Source of the DNA: Stercorarius parasiticus
Taxonomy: Eukaryota; Chordata; Aves; Charadriiformes; Stercorariidae
Assembly: GCA_013396915.1 (NCBI GenBank)
Contig: VWZL01000820.1
Coordinates: 226,247-290,246 of the forward strand
Direction of reading: 5' to 3'
DNA: 64,000 bases
The position numbers and the translations under genes were made by a program. The notes beneath the pieces are model-generated. The model had not been told where the DNA came from. It made no database searches and worked only from the letters and a program-made list of their open reading frames with translations. Shown here one piece after another: positions 11,127-25,000 of the stretch; positions within the stretch are counted from its first letter, which is position 1, and every line of letters starts with the position of its first letter.

Positions 11127-14100
11127 GTGCTCTTCAGCTCCGGCATGTTGAATAGAGAGACTTTATTGCGGTGATTTATGCAATTTGCACAGACAGGTTA
11201 AGGAGACCTTAAAACATGCCACAGTGCTCACTTACACTGGGTACACCATCCACTTGGAAAATAAATTCCGATTGTCCATATGAAATCTCTTGTGGATACG
11301 CCTTGAAGTATTTTACCCTCTGTACTCTAAAGATTCATTCTCACACTCGACCCCTGAACGTGACAAGGTTAGTGTTTCCAGATTTATTTAAACAATACGA
11401 ACGCACCAAACGAAGCACTTTACAAAGCTGATTAATTGCAAAGGCAGAATAACAATCAGTAATGAATTATTTTTGGTGGGGAGGAGCAGCTAAACTCCTG
11501 GAAAAGTTAATCTCTTAAATCAGTCGCAGTGGCAATTTGAACACAGTGAAGACCCATTTCTAACCAATCCACACATATCAAAGTTTGGTGTTTCCTTCTC
11601 AGTTTTTACATACCTTCTCTGACGTACCAGAAATTCTGGAGTTGATGGGAAACTGTCAGATCAATTATAAAGAAGACCTAAAGAAAATTAAGAGCTCTTG
11701 CACTTTGTAATCAACCCCCCTTGTCTTTTTTCCTTTTTTTCTTGTTGAAGCTTAATATAGATTAAATTAATCTTAGCTTCCTCACCCAAAGTGGCTTCAA
11801 TGTCTGTGCTACCTGCTGCTCAAGCTCTAGGTCTTTCTTAGGCAGAAATTGCCAGTGGTGATGTGGATCTTCTGACAGACTCATCTCCGACCACCAGACT
11901 TGTTTTCACTTGTGATCAAAGCAAGAAATTGAACCCCGGTCATCGAAGGTGAAAGGGTAGGGCATTTCTAAAACCTTTTAATGCTACCTCTTCTTCGTTG
12001 TAGTAGTTCATAATTCTTTGGTGTGTGTTACCCTGATTTAATATGTCTAATTTAACAAGATATTAGTCCGTAATAGGGTATAATTGCATTTGATATAATG
12101 AAGGGGAAGCAAATTTGCCAAGCTTTACTGAAAAAATGGCTTTAGCAAAGGTGTAGCTACTCATTTTCATAAGTATTTTAAGGATGCAGTTTTAATAAGC
12201 ATATTCTGTGCCCTAAATTATATTTACATGAAGAGCAAGAATGGCTGAGCAAGAACTGTATGAATCTGCCAGGTAAGTGCACCGTTATTAATAAATATAT
12301 TTATAACCAGCTACAGAACAGAGCAGCCCCTGTGGTTAAATAATAATTTGTTTTTAAAAGTACTTATACATATTATTTAAAGTGATAGACTAGTCTGTCA
12401 TAGGCATAATGCATATTTTTAAGGCTGCCAAAATGCGTATTTATCTGAAAGCCTGGAACAGATCCAAAAGACACTTCTCGAGTCAGTAACACACATCGCA
12501 ACCTCTGATAGAAGTATCTTTCCCTTGTAATGAAGTATAGGGGAAGCTATCATCTCCTTGCTTATTTCTTTTAACTCAGAGATTAACGTACACCGTGCCG
12601 ACCACTGATTTACACGTAGAAGGGTCTGCAAACAAGTAACAGGAGTAGAATATGATCTCTCACCGATCTGCAGAGCTAGTGCTGACAGCTGTGGTCTTGT
12701 TTTAGCCTGCTGCGTGTGCTTACTTAAAAGCAAGGCAGACAGTCTTCCCAAAGCGCAGAAGGGTGTTATTTTTACCGTAAGTTTCCACAGATCACCCTAA
12801 ACTTGCCTCAGACTGAAGAGCAGAAGTTGACCACGTGTACCGTTATTGATCAATTGGCATTTTTAAGGGCATGGTCATGAGTCAACTGGTGGTTTCATGC
12901 TTTGCTTTACACCGTTTAACAGCGAGTGATTGCTGACTGGGATCCTGAATGGTTACAAAACTACCACAAAATAGATGCTGAGAATAAAGAGGTAGTAAGT
13001 GAGAGACCTCACACCCCACATCTTTGGTTATATTATACAGTAGGAGTATAATACAGGATAAAGTACAGAGAATAGTAATTCTATTACATTTTTTGTGAAA
13101 AGGTTTCTTTCCAGTATTCCACCCACCCAAATTCCCACTGCTTTTCCATCCTATTCTCAGCCTTCTGAAGTGGTCAGCTGCTAGAAGACCCCGTTGTCTA
13201 TGTCTCATGATCCAAAGCTATAGCTGTTGGTTTATCATTGTGGCTCTCATGTGGGAAGTCTACCCCAAATTCCTAAAGAATCTGTGACGGAAACCTATGA
13301 AAAGAGAATCTCATTTCCAAGCAGGTTTAAATTTGTGTAGGGATTTTTGCAAACTAAGAAAGGTTGAAACCCACCAGTATGAGAGCAAAAGATTTTCGGA
13401 GGTTCAGTTCAGGGAAAGCTTCAAAGTTAATTTGAATCCTATCCAAGTTTTATCTAAAACTTGAGCTCGATTTCTCACAGGAACACACTCTTTCAATGTA
13501 TTTCTGAAGTTTGACTCCGGATAGAATTGCAAATACTGCAATAATGCTGGATAATTCTTTGCGCATTGATAGTTATGCAAAGCAGAGCAATCCCAAAAGG
13601 AAAAACAAAACCTTCCCCGAACGCTCCAAAATATTTTGTTTGTGATGGGTACAATGCACAAGTTTCTATCAACTTTTTTATTTTCTAAGTATAAATAATA
13701 TTCTAGATCAGCACTGAGAATAGTGAGAAGAGACAATCTTACAGCCGTAAGAGGCAAGCTTGTTTTGGAAAATATATGAAATTTAAACAGCAGTGTTTTA
13801 GGAAGAGTTCTGTGTCTTAAACTAATATGATGCTGATGAAGAAAGAAGTACTTTTGATGCCAGCTGTTCAATTTTGGATCAATATACTTTTTAAATTACC
13901 AAAAAATTATATGACTTGGAAAGTGACAATATGAAATATAACTACAGCTTCAGTGTGGAGACCCTGTTTCTAAACAATTGGAAAGATGAATAGAGTCACA
14001 GGTTAGATATAAATAATTTTCCGTTCTTGTGTTGCAGCAGCCTTTCCAGGTGAAGTTCATGAATTTTGATGCGCCTTATCACAAAAGCCTTTTGACTCTT

Positions 14101-17100
14101 ACCAATTGTAGCACAGATGAGGAAAACCTCAGACAGCCCTAAAGTTCAGGCTGGGAAGGGTCTGCCCTTACTCTAACGCACCGAGCTGAGTCTTGGTGCA
14201 CCCGAGGTCTGAGCTGGTAAAAAGCGAATGAAAAGTTGGATGGATGTGTCATGATACTTAAACACTTGTATGTAAAATAAAATAAAAACGGTTATCAACC
14301 GACAGGATTTGGTCCAAATGGCAATTTTCAGCCCAAGAACAGATCAAGACTAAGCCTGCATATGGATGAAGTAGGTCCAAAGTTAAGGTTAATCTGGTTA
14401 TTAATGATACAGCATTAATGCTGTGTCATAGAAACATATAGCATGTCTTTCATCTTTGTGTGAGGAAAGGGCAAGATCAAAAGGATTTTGGCACTTAATG
14501 TTCACCCAAGTGCAACATTCAGACTTCAAGTACCTGGTGCCTAACCCTGAAAACGAAAATGTACATGAAGTTCCCTTTTTGGATTTATCTGCATACTCTA
14601 CAAAGAAACCCCAAACTTGACTTACTGACATGTTTTGTCACCTTTGACAACACACCATAAAGACAGGCTGTTGAGTATTTTCTTTATACTTTCTTTTACT
14701 TTGAAAAGCAAATTCTCAGCCTGCAGACTGCAAGTGGTTTGGGCTTCTGGGTGTTCAGCACTCTGTACACACCGACAAGAAAAGCTTAGCATTTTCAGTC
14801 AATTTTGTGATCACATTACTCAGTCTGGCATTCAAATAGAGTCAGCTTTCCTGTCCTTTCCCAAGAAACTTGGAAATGGACTTATTCTTCATCGTCTTAC
14901 ACAATGAAGACTATTTATTATATTTGATTCCCTATATCAATATCTTAAATGTTTCATTACCATGCCAGGATTAGAGAGTTACTCAGACTGATGAGCACTG
15001 AGGAATCCTAAAACTCTGGCAATGTGAAACATGTTCTTGAGTGGCTTCTATAGGAGGAAGCTCTAAATAACTAGGTTTGTAGCTAGGCTTTACATTTTAA
15101 TGTGAAGGCAGGTGGCTTCTTAGCTTTATCTTCTGGGAATACGCTGTGGAACAGACAAACATTGACTTTTGGCTTTGTGGCTTGCAAAGTCATCTCAAGG
15201 ACTTTGTATGGCATGGCTTTACCTTCCCATAAATAAAGAAATCTATAACCTCAAACTCAGGTATTTAGCTTATTTTCACGAGGCTAATTGTAACTTGTAT
15301 TCAAAAGAGCCTCATGAGAAGTCAGGTTAGAAACAAAAATACTATCTGCTTTTAAGCAGAGCATGAAACCCCGTCTAAGGTCAAAACTGAGGTCATAAAG
15401 AGGATAATATGGGTTTAGCATGCAGTGCAGCTGCTGTATGCTGTATTTAGCCTGCGAATAAAAAAGGAGCTTTTGTTTCCACTACTGTTACTCCCTGCAT
15501 CTTTCTAAGTCATGTCTTCCCTCCGCTAACAGTTAACTTCAACATGCATATGTGTGGCAGTCAGCTATTTGCTTTAAAACGTCTGATTTCAGAAATAAAG
15601 CAAACCGTCACGATACAAGTTTAATAGACTGCATCTGTCTTGAAAAAAAAATGTGTTTATGAAGGCAAATGCTCCTACAGTGGCAAAATAATTTTTTTTT
15701 GGTGGAAGAAATCAGTGACTCCCGTCATCTAGTGGAACGGCATTCAATTCTGCTACAGAGGAGGAAATGACCACAGACCAAGTTCTGACTGACTTATATT
15801 AGGACAGGGGATCTAAGGAAACAAGCATGGTTTGTAAGGAGTTAAATCCAGAAGAAATCAAATAAATAACCCCTCCTCAGTGCTATATCCCTCTCCCACT
15901 CCACAGTGACCAAGTGGAGAACACGACAGTCAAGGTTTTTTTGCAGTGAACACCAGGAAAAAGTTGGAAAAGGCACATTCCAGAGATGAATGGAGAGGAC
16001 TGCACAGATTTAATCCACTAAACAGAACCATGGAAAAAAATCTAATTCCATTATTCAGAGGCTGCTGAGTGTATTTTACCTTAGGGAAACGTACTTCTAC
16101 TCATTTTCAGTAACTCTATAGTCCATTTCAGCCTCTATGCTTGAAAATTAACAGCACGTTAACAGGACTATTGCCTGTACTTGTGGAACTGTCTGTTTAG
16201 GATTAGGCCATTAAATATTGATGGAGATAATTGTTCCTGCACTTGAACAGCAGAAGGATAGAACTGAAAGTAGTTTAACTGGCATTTGCATTTATGCTTG
16301 GTAAACAGAGCTGGGTTTGAAAGCGCTGAACATCCAGTATTGCCTTCTGCACAGTTCACATTCCAAAGCACCACTGATCACAAAGATCAGTTTGATAAAA
16401 TGTTGTAGCAAAGGTTAAATCAAACCATTTCAGCAGTAATTCATCACATCTAAATAAATAAATGCAGCAGCAATACATAATAAAATACATCTAATTGTCC
16501 TTTGGTAATTATATTTTCTTTTTTGAAGGCTCCTCAGTCACAATTTCTCATGATTCCCATTTTAAGCGTCACCTTTTGTCTGCACGTACTTTTCAAATTG
16601 TATTTAGCTTGAACAACAAGGTTTTCAGAGCCAGCTACGCACTGGAGGAGAGCTGGCTTTCCATTTCTTGTATGTTTCCCATTAATTTCACTTTTTAACC
16701 TTTGTTCCTGAATCAGAAAGTTTGTGAATTACTCTGTGTGATATACATCACCCAGGAGGAAATAGTTTCCTCACACCCAGTTTTCTACTTCATTAGGTAA
16801 GACAATTTATCATGCCACCGGTCGATCAGATAAGGAGGACCTTATCCTGTGATCATAGAGTCCCCTGCATCATTTTATTCAGAGTTACTCTAAATAAACT
16901 CAGTATGAGCTTTTTGCAAACGTGATGTGGCCAAGACGCATCAAGGTGGAAAGACTGACAGTTCAGCTCAAGAAGACCATTTCAGTGAAGCGCACAGCGC
17001 ATCTTGAGGGAAGGCTGTCCTCACGGGGCGATGTTCAAGGTGCATTAAAGAAATGAAGGGAGCGGATGCTTTCTCCGCAAGTGGCTGTATGCCTGACGTT

Positions 17101-18109
17101 CTTTGTGACTTGTAGAGGTGAGTGATGCATAAAAAAGCGTTCAATTCAATAATGTGAATTACCTCTGGCTTGATAAACGACTGCTAAAAACTCTGTGCTT
17201 CTCTCTCTGGGAACTACACTTACTTGAACGCGAACAAAGTGTCTGGAAGTTATATCAAATTAAAAAACGTGCTGTGGCTGTTAACGAAGGGCCTCCTGCA
17301 CTGGCTCTGAATATGATGCCCATATATCAAAGACCTCTGACATTGCCTGCCACTCGATCTGGACACAGGAAATACGGGATTCCAGGCAGATGAGAGCTGA
17401 AACTGAAGCTCCAAAACCCTTCCTTGTGCAAGTGATTAGGCGCAGCTGTTTCGCTTCACATTTCGGAGCACTTGAACTCTGCAATCTGCCACATTTTTAC
17501 AGGACTGCATGTGCAGAGGGTAAAAAAAGGTATCATGCCCTGGCTAGACAACAGATGTAGGGATAAAGAAATGTCTCCATTAAGCGAAAGAATATATGAA
17601 AAAAACAGTTGAAAAAAGCACAAATTGAGAGGCAAGAGGAAGAAATTAAAGGAAGGCTATCAGAACAAGTAGAGGAAAGAAATCTGTTTTCCCTGGATAA
17701 AAGGGGTTAAATCTGCAAAGATTTTCATCAAACGTTACAAAACCAACATTATCAGTCTTTAAAAACATCTTCACCTTTCTAAATCTGCTCAAAAGTATAA
17801 AATTTTCAGGTATAAAGACTAGGGTTTCTAGGAACTCAAATGCACCTCTACATTTGCCCAAATACTGCTCAACAATATTTGAGGATGAAAACTCCTTCAG
17901 CTCAGATCAACAATACATAAATACTGGGCTACATAGAAAAAATTATATGAAAAAGCCAAACCTAACACTTTCACAAATTCTTTTGGTGCTCCTAATTTTC
18001 CTGCTCTAGGTTTGTATGGTAAAAAGACCACAAAATCATGAGTTTTTGCCAGAGAAGCCTCTTCTATAAATTGATGAAACCTTTTTATTCTAAATTTTTT
18101 TTCAAATAG
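11127..18109. other. AT-rich DNA, no gene recognised
   Basis: The longest frame is 155 codons on the minus strand at 13404-13871. It is F/L/S/H-rich with no domain and no splice context, so I treat it as chance. The 26-base palindrome lies inside (14404). A CTCF-like word occurs at 15721-15740. Confidence 0.6.
14404..14429. other. 26-base palindrome
   Basis: ATGATACAGCATT is followed by AATGCTGTGTCAT. The two arms are reverse complements with a single mismatched pair, and the central 16 bases ACAGCATTAATGCTGT are a perfect palindrome. It contains ATTAAT at its centre. It could be a dimer binding site or a chance inverted repeat. Confidence 0.85.
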
Positions 18110-18200
18110 CCATTTAAAGCCTGATCCTACTGCCCAGAAGCCTATGGGGCACTTCCCCATTGACTCCAATGAGACCAGGATTGGTGCTCTCAGTGCCATC
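18110..18200. repeat. Ancient amniote palindromic repeat
   Basis: The plus strand reads GCCTGATCCTACTGCCCAG, then TATGGGGCACTTCCCCATTG, then ACTCCAATGAGACCAGGATT. This is a decayed form of a repeat frequent in reptile and bird genomes, built around CCATTGACTTCAATGG with GATCCTG and CAGGATT at its ends. The inverted ends suggest origin from a small palindromic element. No family name is assigned. It overlaps a 150-codon minus-strand frame (17897-18349) that I consider spurious. Confidence 0.55.
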
Positions 18201-21200
18201 TTCTTATTGAAGCTACAGGAGAACTGATGGCAGTAGAACTTTTTCAAAAATGTATTAAATGAGAAAGCAACTGACATGTTCAGTGCAGGAAAATAGCAAT
18301 TCAATATAAAGAGTCTGAAGTACAATAAGGAAAATACATACATGTGCAATCATACATATAAAAGAAAGCTGTATGAAAGATTTAAAGAAAGGTTTACTGT
18401 CTCTGCTGTCCATCAGCAGAGCTTTATTCAGGAAGTAAAACCTCTCTGGGTTCTTTCTCGTGCCTTTTTATGACAAAGGTGTTTGAGTAGAGGTGCTTCT
18501 CTGATCACTGTGCCGTACAAAGAAAATTTTATGGGAAAAATCAAACTGTCCTGGGTGTCCTGAGCAAGAGTCATTTCTCAACGCAGAAGGCCCTGACTCC
18601 TGGGCCAGCGAGCTGTCAGGGAAACGGCCAGTCTTCAACAAAGGAGGTGAATCCCCTCCATCACAAGAGGCGCAGGGTGGCCAGAAAGAGGGTTTATTTT
18701 AGTGAACTTCCCATTTGCAGAAAAGCTTCGCTGGGAATTAATACTTGAAAGCTTTATCTTCACTGCTGCAAGAGTGTGAGACTTTTTTCCACACTTCGGG
18801 GTAACAGATGTTGTCTGGCCCTGCCTGTGATAGTAATAGAGACACTCTCATTTTACCTGAAGTAGGAATTGTGTGTGGAAAAGGACAGATTTCATCTGCT
18901 GTGGTTTAAAAGTTGTGGTAACCAAGCCTTCCTTCCACTCCCACCTTTCACTCAGTGAAGACAAAGCCCTAAGGGTTTTCTACATCAGAAATTAGAGCTG
19001 ACCTCTCTTATACATCCTAATAACACACAGATAAGTGTTTTCTTATGCCCCGACTACATCAAAGTTTCAAAACTGGTTAAAACCCGCTGCTGGTGACGGA
19101 AGAAAAACAAAAAGCATGAAGCTGGGGTAGAAGTGAGGTGAGTAAAGTTCTTGTCTTGTGAAGAAAAGGAGGGTTTTACCTCACTTGTTATTTTGGGGGC
19201 TCACCTCGGGGGAAGCAGTTCTAGGAGTCTTTATCATACTTGATACCTTTCTTGAAATTTTAAGTGCTGACATAAAATTAGAGCAACACATCCTCTTGCT
19301 AAAAATAAATCATAATCATGACAGGCTAAATAATAAACTGAAATCACAACCCAGGAAGACAAAAAGAAAACATTGGAGATTTTTTGATGTTTTTTTTTCC
19401 CTGGGTGATCCCCTTGGTTTCAAAACAAACTTGATTTGAAGGGAAGGGGAGGGGAAAGAAAAGGGAGGAAGAGGAAGAGGAAGAGGAAGAAGTCAGCAGG
19501 TAGGACAGAGCAAAATAAGCTTAGTAATAAGGGAAATTGGGTTGTAGGCCAAAAGAGCAGCTGTATAAAATCTATAAAATCAGATAGAGGAGTAACTCTA
19601 CGCACCATTGAGAAAAAAGCTGAGAAAGAGAGCATTCAAACTATCCAGAATTGGCAAGAAAAATTAAATTCAGAGCGAGGCACCTGCATTAAATAAAAAG
19701 TTACCCTAAAACTGGTAAGCCATTTCAGCAGTTTCATATTTCACCGAAAGTTCTCAGACAGGGTAAGGAGAAGAAATTGTCTTTCTATGAGATACATGAT
19801 GTTGAGAGAAAAGAGGTGATATACTGACAGCACCAAGTCAAACATGGTATTGGAAGGAGGTAAAAAATGCTGAAACGTGAACAGCTGATAGAGTGTAAGA
19901 AAGAGAAATACAAGGGGGAAGATTTCAACATAAAGATGATAACCAAGAGACTTGAAATAGAAACTTTGACCACCATTTAGAAACACACAACAAATACAGA
20001 AAACACGTGGGTGGCTGCAGAGACCTCTGCCCATGTGACGCTGGAAGTCTGAGCTAGGTCCGTGTCAATTTTCTGAAGGTCTTTGAGGAATGAGAGTTTT
20101 TCCACAGCACTGCACATGGCTTTCCTGGAAACGCACTGTAGAACTTTGACTCATATCTCAAAATATGTAAGAATAGGACAGGAACACGGTAAAGGCTCAC
20201 AAAATATTTGGAAGAGCACAAAGACGTCTCATCTCTGCTGGTGTTCATCTTCTCACACACTTTGTGAAATTAGCCATCACCTGAAACCTAGAGGGGGGAA
20301 TCTCTTAGACAGATATGGAGAATGGTTACTTCCAGAAAGAGTGAGACAAGGAAACCCTTTAAATAGAGTAAGAGAACATTGTGGAAGCTGTAAAGGAAGT
20401 CTGCTCATGGGTAAAAGTGTGGTGAGAAGGCAGTAAGGAGGCAGATGAATCACGGATGTGAAGTGTTCAGCATCCGGGTGTAGGACGCTCTAAAATGGTG
20501 ACTCAGGCCCCAGCAGAGCCACGAAATGAGGAGAAGGCTGTCAGCGCCCTAGGGCTTGTTTAATTTCAGGATTTGTTGTAAAATATCACACTGAAGTTTG
20601 CATTCCCACGGAAGGTCTGCAAATCTCAGTGTTGATCAGGAACAGTCATTTTAACACTTCTACCTCCTGTAATTCAACTGAAAATTGGAGATCCATGAAG
20701 ACAGAAAAGAGCAGAAGAGTGTGTAAGTCAGAAGCATATGGCCCAGTTTTCTCCAAACATCTCCAATTCGTATTACTTTTGTTACAGTATCTTCCCTTCC
20801 TTTCTCTGTTCCCTGTTCCTTTTCTTTGTACCCCTCCTTTCTCAACTCCTCCTTCCCCCTTTCTAGTATTTATTTTTCCTTATTCTGCCAAAACTCCTTT
20901 TTTCCCCCCTCATTTCTAGAAATTTACTGTTTTGTTTTAGCCTTACATTAGTGTCTCAAAGACACCCTTCTACTTCTGTCTACCTTCCCTACCTCTCCTC
21001 TACTGCACTCCCTTCCTTGGTTTCTCTTTCATTTTCTTTGCTTTTTTCACTATATTCTCCATGCCAGAACTTCAGCAAAAGATCAAAAGGGAAAACCCGG
21101 CAACACAAATTAGAGATTTGATGGCAGCCAAGTGTAACTAAATAAAAATGCTTTTGCATTAGCCACACTTACTAACACTGTTTAATAGTTGGTGATCTGT

Positions 21201-21959
21201 AGTTTTTACTAGGTGAACAAGAGGTTGGAAAACATAAGTAGGCAGAGCAGGCAGCACAGTAAAAACTGCATTTCCTCACACAAGCTTGTCCAGAGCAGCA
21301 CATCTTTCTTTCTTCTTCGGTATGAACTGAAAGCTTAAAATAAGTTTATTGTAAAATATATCTTGAGACAGAAGTTACCTAGGTTTGTATTCTCCCTCCC
21401 CACCCCCCCAGTGAATATAATCTCATTTTACTCTCTGTCACTAAAAGGCAGAACTGAGAACGACATTTACTGATTAGAGAATTAGTACTATTCCACACAG
21501 TTTGTTTTAAAGGATGCAATCACCCAGATGTTGCTGCTGTCAGTAGAATCGCAACACTGCGTATGTTCACACTTCAGTATGCATTAAAGGCATAGTTTAT
21601 AAATGTATGAGATGCATAACACTATGTCTGTATGGAAATATTATTCTAGCATACCTTAATTGTATTCAATAATCACAGTTTATAACCTTTTAATTGACTA
21701 GTATTTAGTGTTTGGCAATTAAAAGATTGTGACCAACCATCCATTGAAGTTAATTATCTGCAGATTGTGCTGGTCACTTTAAGCACTTCTTTTACTGTGT
21801 TCAGGACATGGCATTTTTCCAGTTTCTCAATGGGCTACATTTAGAAAGAGAACTACAGCAAACCTGTTATCTGTAGTGCGTGTATTAGAGAAGAATAACT
21901 CATATGACAGCAATCTTGTTAGAGGCTGTTATGAACAACATCCACCATGGGCCATATCT
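18201..21959. other. AT-rich DNA, no gene recognised
   Basis: Contains the purine tract at 19438 and a pyrimidine-rich block at about 20770-21060 (CCTTTCTCTG-type sequence). A 117-codon plus frame at 20083-20436 shows no recognisable motif. No further repeats are identified. Confidence 0.6.
19438..19492 (+). repeat. Pure purine tract with (GAAGAG)n
   Basis: Fifty-five consecutive purines on the plus strand: mixed G and A runs first, then a regular GAAGAG repeat from about 19467. Opposing frames across it give K/R-rich or F/L/P-rich artefact peptides. Long mirror-like purine tracts can form triplex (H-) DNA. That is a general property and is not shown here. Confidence 0.95.
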
Positions 21960-22010
21960 TAAGCTGTCAGTGTAGTTACCCTGATTTACACCAGCTGAGG
22001 ATTAGGACAC
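21960..22010. repeat. Ancient amniote repeat fragment (short)
   Basis: TGTAGTTACCCTGATTTACA followed by CCAGCTGAGGAT matches the core of an old repeat I know from reptile and bird introns, usually seen as GAGTTACTCCTGATTTACACCAG and GTGAGGATC. Only about 50 bases are recognisable. The label rests on memory of the word pattern. Confidence 0.5.
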
Positions 22011-25000
22011 ATGTATGATTGCAAAGAATGGTAAGTCCTTTAGATGCATCAAATCTTTCAAGATAAAGAATGTCAGTATAAAGCATAGCTGACTTAAAAA
22101 ACAATGTTTCGGAGAACAACAGAGTAAGGTAAGAATAACTGCTCTGAAGATAGTGCTAGCTCCTCTGCGTTTATCTCCATGCAGGACTCAATTTGGTGCT
22201 GGTATAGAAGGATCGGTTGTGAGGTCCTGAAGATGTTCCACCAGTGCAAAAATAAGGTTTGAAATTGACAAAAAAAATGTCAAATTAATCGCTCATATCA
22301 AGTAGCCTTCTCTATGTTTAAGGAATGAAACAGAAAATTAACATGATGAAATTAACTCCTGAAATGTTCTCCCATCTATATTTAAGTATTTTTGTCTGTT
22401 AGGCCAGCATGGCTTACAAACATTAGCCCTTTGATAACGGTCTGTACAGAAATACAGGAGGATAAGAGAATCTGAGTCTACAAGTTTTGCAAGGTCAACG
22501 GGGAAGAAAGCACACCAATTTTATACACCAGGGGTGGCCAAACTGCAGATTTTGATCTGTACATGGTTTTGAACCTGAATATGGAGAGTTCATGCCACCA
22601 CTGCACTGCACATTTGGCAGCAGCCTGGTGTTGGACTGGGGACAGAGAGAGACGGGTCCTATCCTGTGATGGAGCTGTGATGTCCCTGGGATGCACCTCA
22701 CCACTGTGAGCACTGTTCCGTATTCCCCCCCTCCACAGGACGTCTGATACAGAAGATTCAGGTTTTGTCACTCTTAAGAACATCATACTTTTGATATGGG
22801 TCCTGCAGGAATAAGTGGTTTATTCTGAACTAATACACACTGTTGAAGTTTCAGATGAAAAGGTGAAGAACTTTTTATGTAACTTTAGGCCTTTGCCATG
22901 TAATGAAGCTCTTTACAATGAAAATGTCAAGCTTTCACTCATTAGTTGCAATCTGTGGCTCTGTACAATGGCAAGAATGGTGAACCTCATCCTTCAAGAG
23001 AGCAGTTACAATGGATCAGTGCAAATAATAGCTGCAGAACTGCCATTTTTATCTGTGATTCTGAAGAACTCAGACTGAAAGCGTGTCTTCACTTCCACAT
23101 CCACTTTCTTCTCTTGCACCTGAACCTTGAACTAGATGTAGTCACGTGTGATCTCTTGTGGTATCTTGTGGTGTAATCTCCCAGTCTCTTAAATGGATCT
23201 CTGTAAATTGCCTGCAGGAGCTCACATAAATGCAAGTTCTGTTCAGGCACCCAGCCAAGCAGGATCAGTGACGCTATGGGAACAATAGCTTCACCTATGG
23301 GATACTGACACAAAGATCCGGAAACAGACAGAAGGCCCTATATTAGATGGCGAGATGTAGTCCGATGCTTTGCTTTCTCTTTTTATCTGTATGTATGATA
23401 CCTTTTGTATGTTAAGGTCTCAGTAGTTATCATACCAACAACAATAACACCTCCTCTCTCATCAGCACTGAGAAAATTAGATCTCACCATGTCTTGTGCT
23501 GAGTTCTGGTCATCGGACTTGCTGCCAGAGCAGGCCCAGGCCAAGACCTTCCAGCATGAACAGTGGAAAGATACATTCGTATAGTAGACACAGAAAACTT
23601 ATCCCGAAAGAACAAAGGAAAAGTGTGCAATGTGCCCAGGTTTTCAAGGCTGGAGCATTTCTATGCATGGTTAAAACAGGAATGGGTTCTGGGTACCAAG
23701 GAACTATTGCTGCTGGTAGCTGAGGTATGGGTAGAAACAGGTACTGCTAGAGTTGAGTTTTGGATTTAGCTCTGCAGAGAACTGTGGTGACCACAGTCTG
23801 GGTCAACCCCACTTTAGGAACGTAAACCTCTTTTCCATGATTTACTAAAATCCTCATGCAAGAAGAAGCTATGACAATTACATGTAGTCTTCTGTCTCTG
23901 AAAAAAACAAATTTAAAAATGCACATACAGTGAATTTGCAAGAAGAACAGGTTTAAAGATTCTTTTTCCAGTAGTATTTTGGCTGCAAACTTGAGGTGTA
24001 CATATTTACATGTACAGTGTTAAAATATTTTTTAATAATTGCTAACGGATAGAGCTAACTTGTCTTGAATTGATTTTGTTGCTTTTTTTACAAATAACAT
24101 TGGTTTATTGTTTCAAATTATTTTGTTGTCTTGCATTGGGAGGATTTAAGAGAAAAACTAAAAAGAACTGATCTCTGGGGAAATTTTTGTCATTCTGGAA
24201 AGAGAAATCCTTTGATAAATATGGAAAAGAGCAAAGGAAACAGAAAGGATAATCTTCACTGGACTGATCTAGTTAAAAGGAAACTAAAGAATGCAAACAA
24301 ATATCTTTCTAATAAAGGAGTAAGAAGATCACTCATGGACCTTCCTGCAGTAATGAGTAGGGCTACACTAACTTTTCAAAACTTTATAGCCACAAATTCT
24401 GATCAACTTGTTCCTAATGTTTTGGACAACAACCAAAACCATAGATGGTTGTGTTGTCTAAAGACCTGAAACCACGAAGACATCAGTTGATTTCTTTCAG
24501 CTTAACATTGCTCCTCTGCCAAAGGACAGGAGAATTTAATGTCTTACGTAGCAACTTATATACAGAAGAAAGAGCACCACAGAGCTAAGTGGTTCCTTAA
24601 TGTGAAGTTATCTGATCCAAACCCAGAAGTTTTAGCTCTTGAATGCCAACAAATGGCACACAACCAGAGACTCTCTTGAAAAGGATCTCCAACCTCTTTG
24701 CATGCTTTTCTTGCTTACAAAGTCCACAAAGTTCCTTTTTCAACATGTCTCTGTACTTTTTAGCCATGAGATCTAAGGCAGAAACTCCTCAAAGACTATG
24801 TAACCTTACACGTCCCGTCCATCTGTCTACCTCTCTTGCGCGCAACTGTTTCAACAAATGCAAGCCAAGCTGAAAATGCCTCTGTGACTCAGGCAAAAAG
24901 AGGTGTTTGACCTCTGCAGTGCCTCTCATGGGTGTTTGAGACTCACTACTGCTTGGACTCGTGGATCTGTTTTTACAAAGTTTCATCTGTAGTCCTACTT

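Noticed and set aside
13404..13871. 155-codon minus-strand frame as a gene
   Set aside because: Residue content is what AT-rich DNA gives by chance, with no domain and no convincing splice or start context.
17897..18349. 150-codon minus-strand frame as a gene
   Set aside because: It overlaps an ancient palindromic repeat, and the rest is F/L/K/S-rich without motifs.
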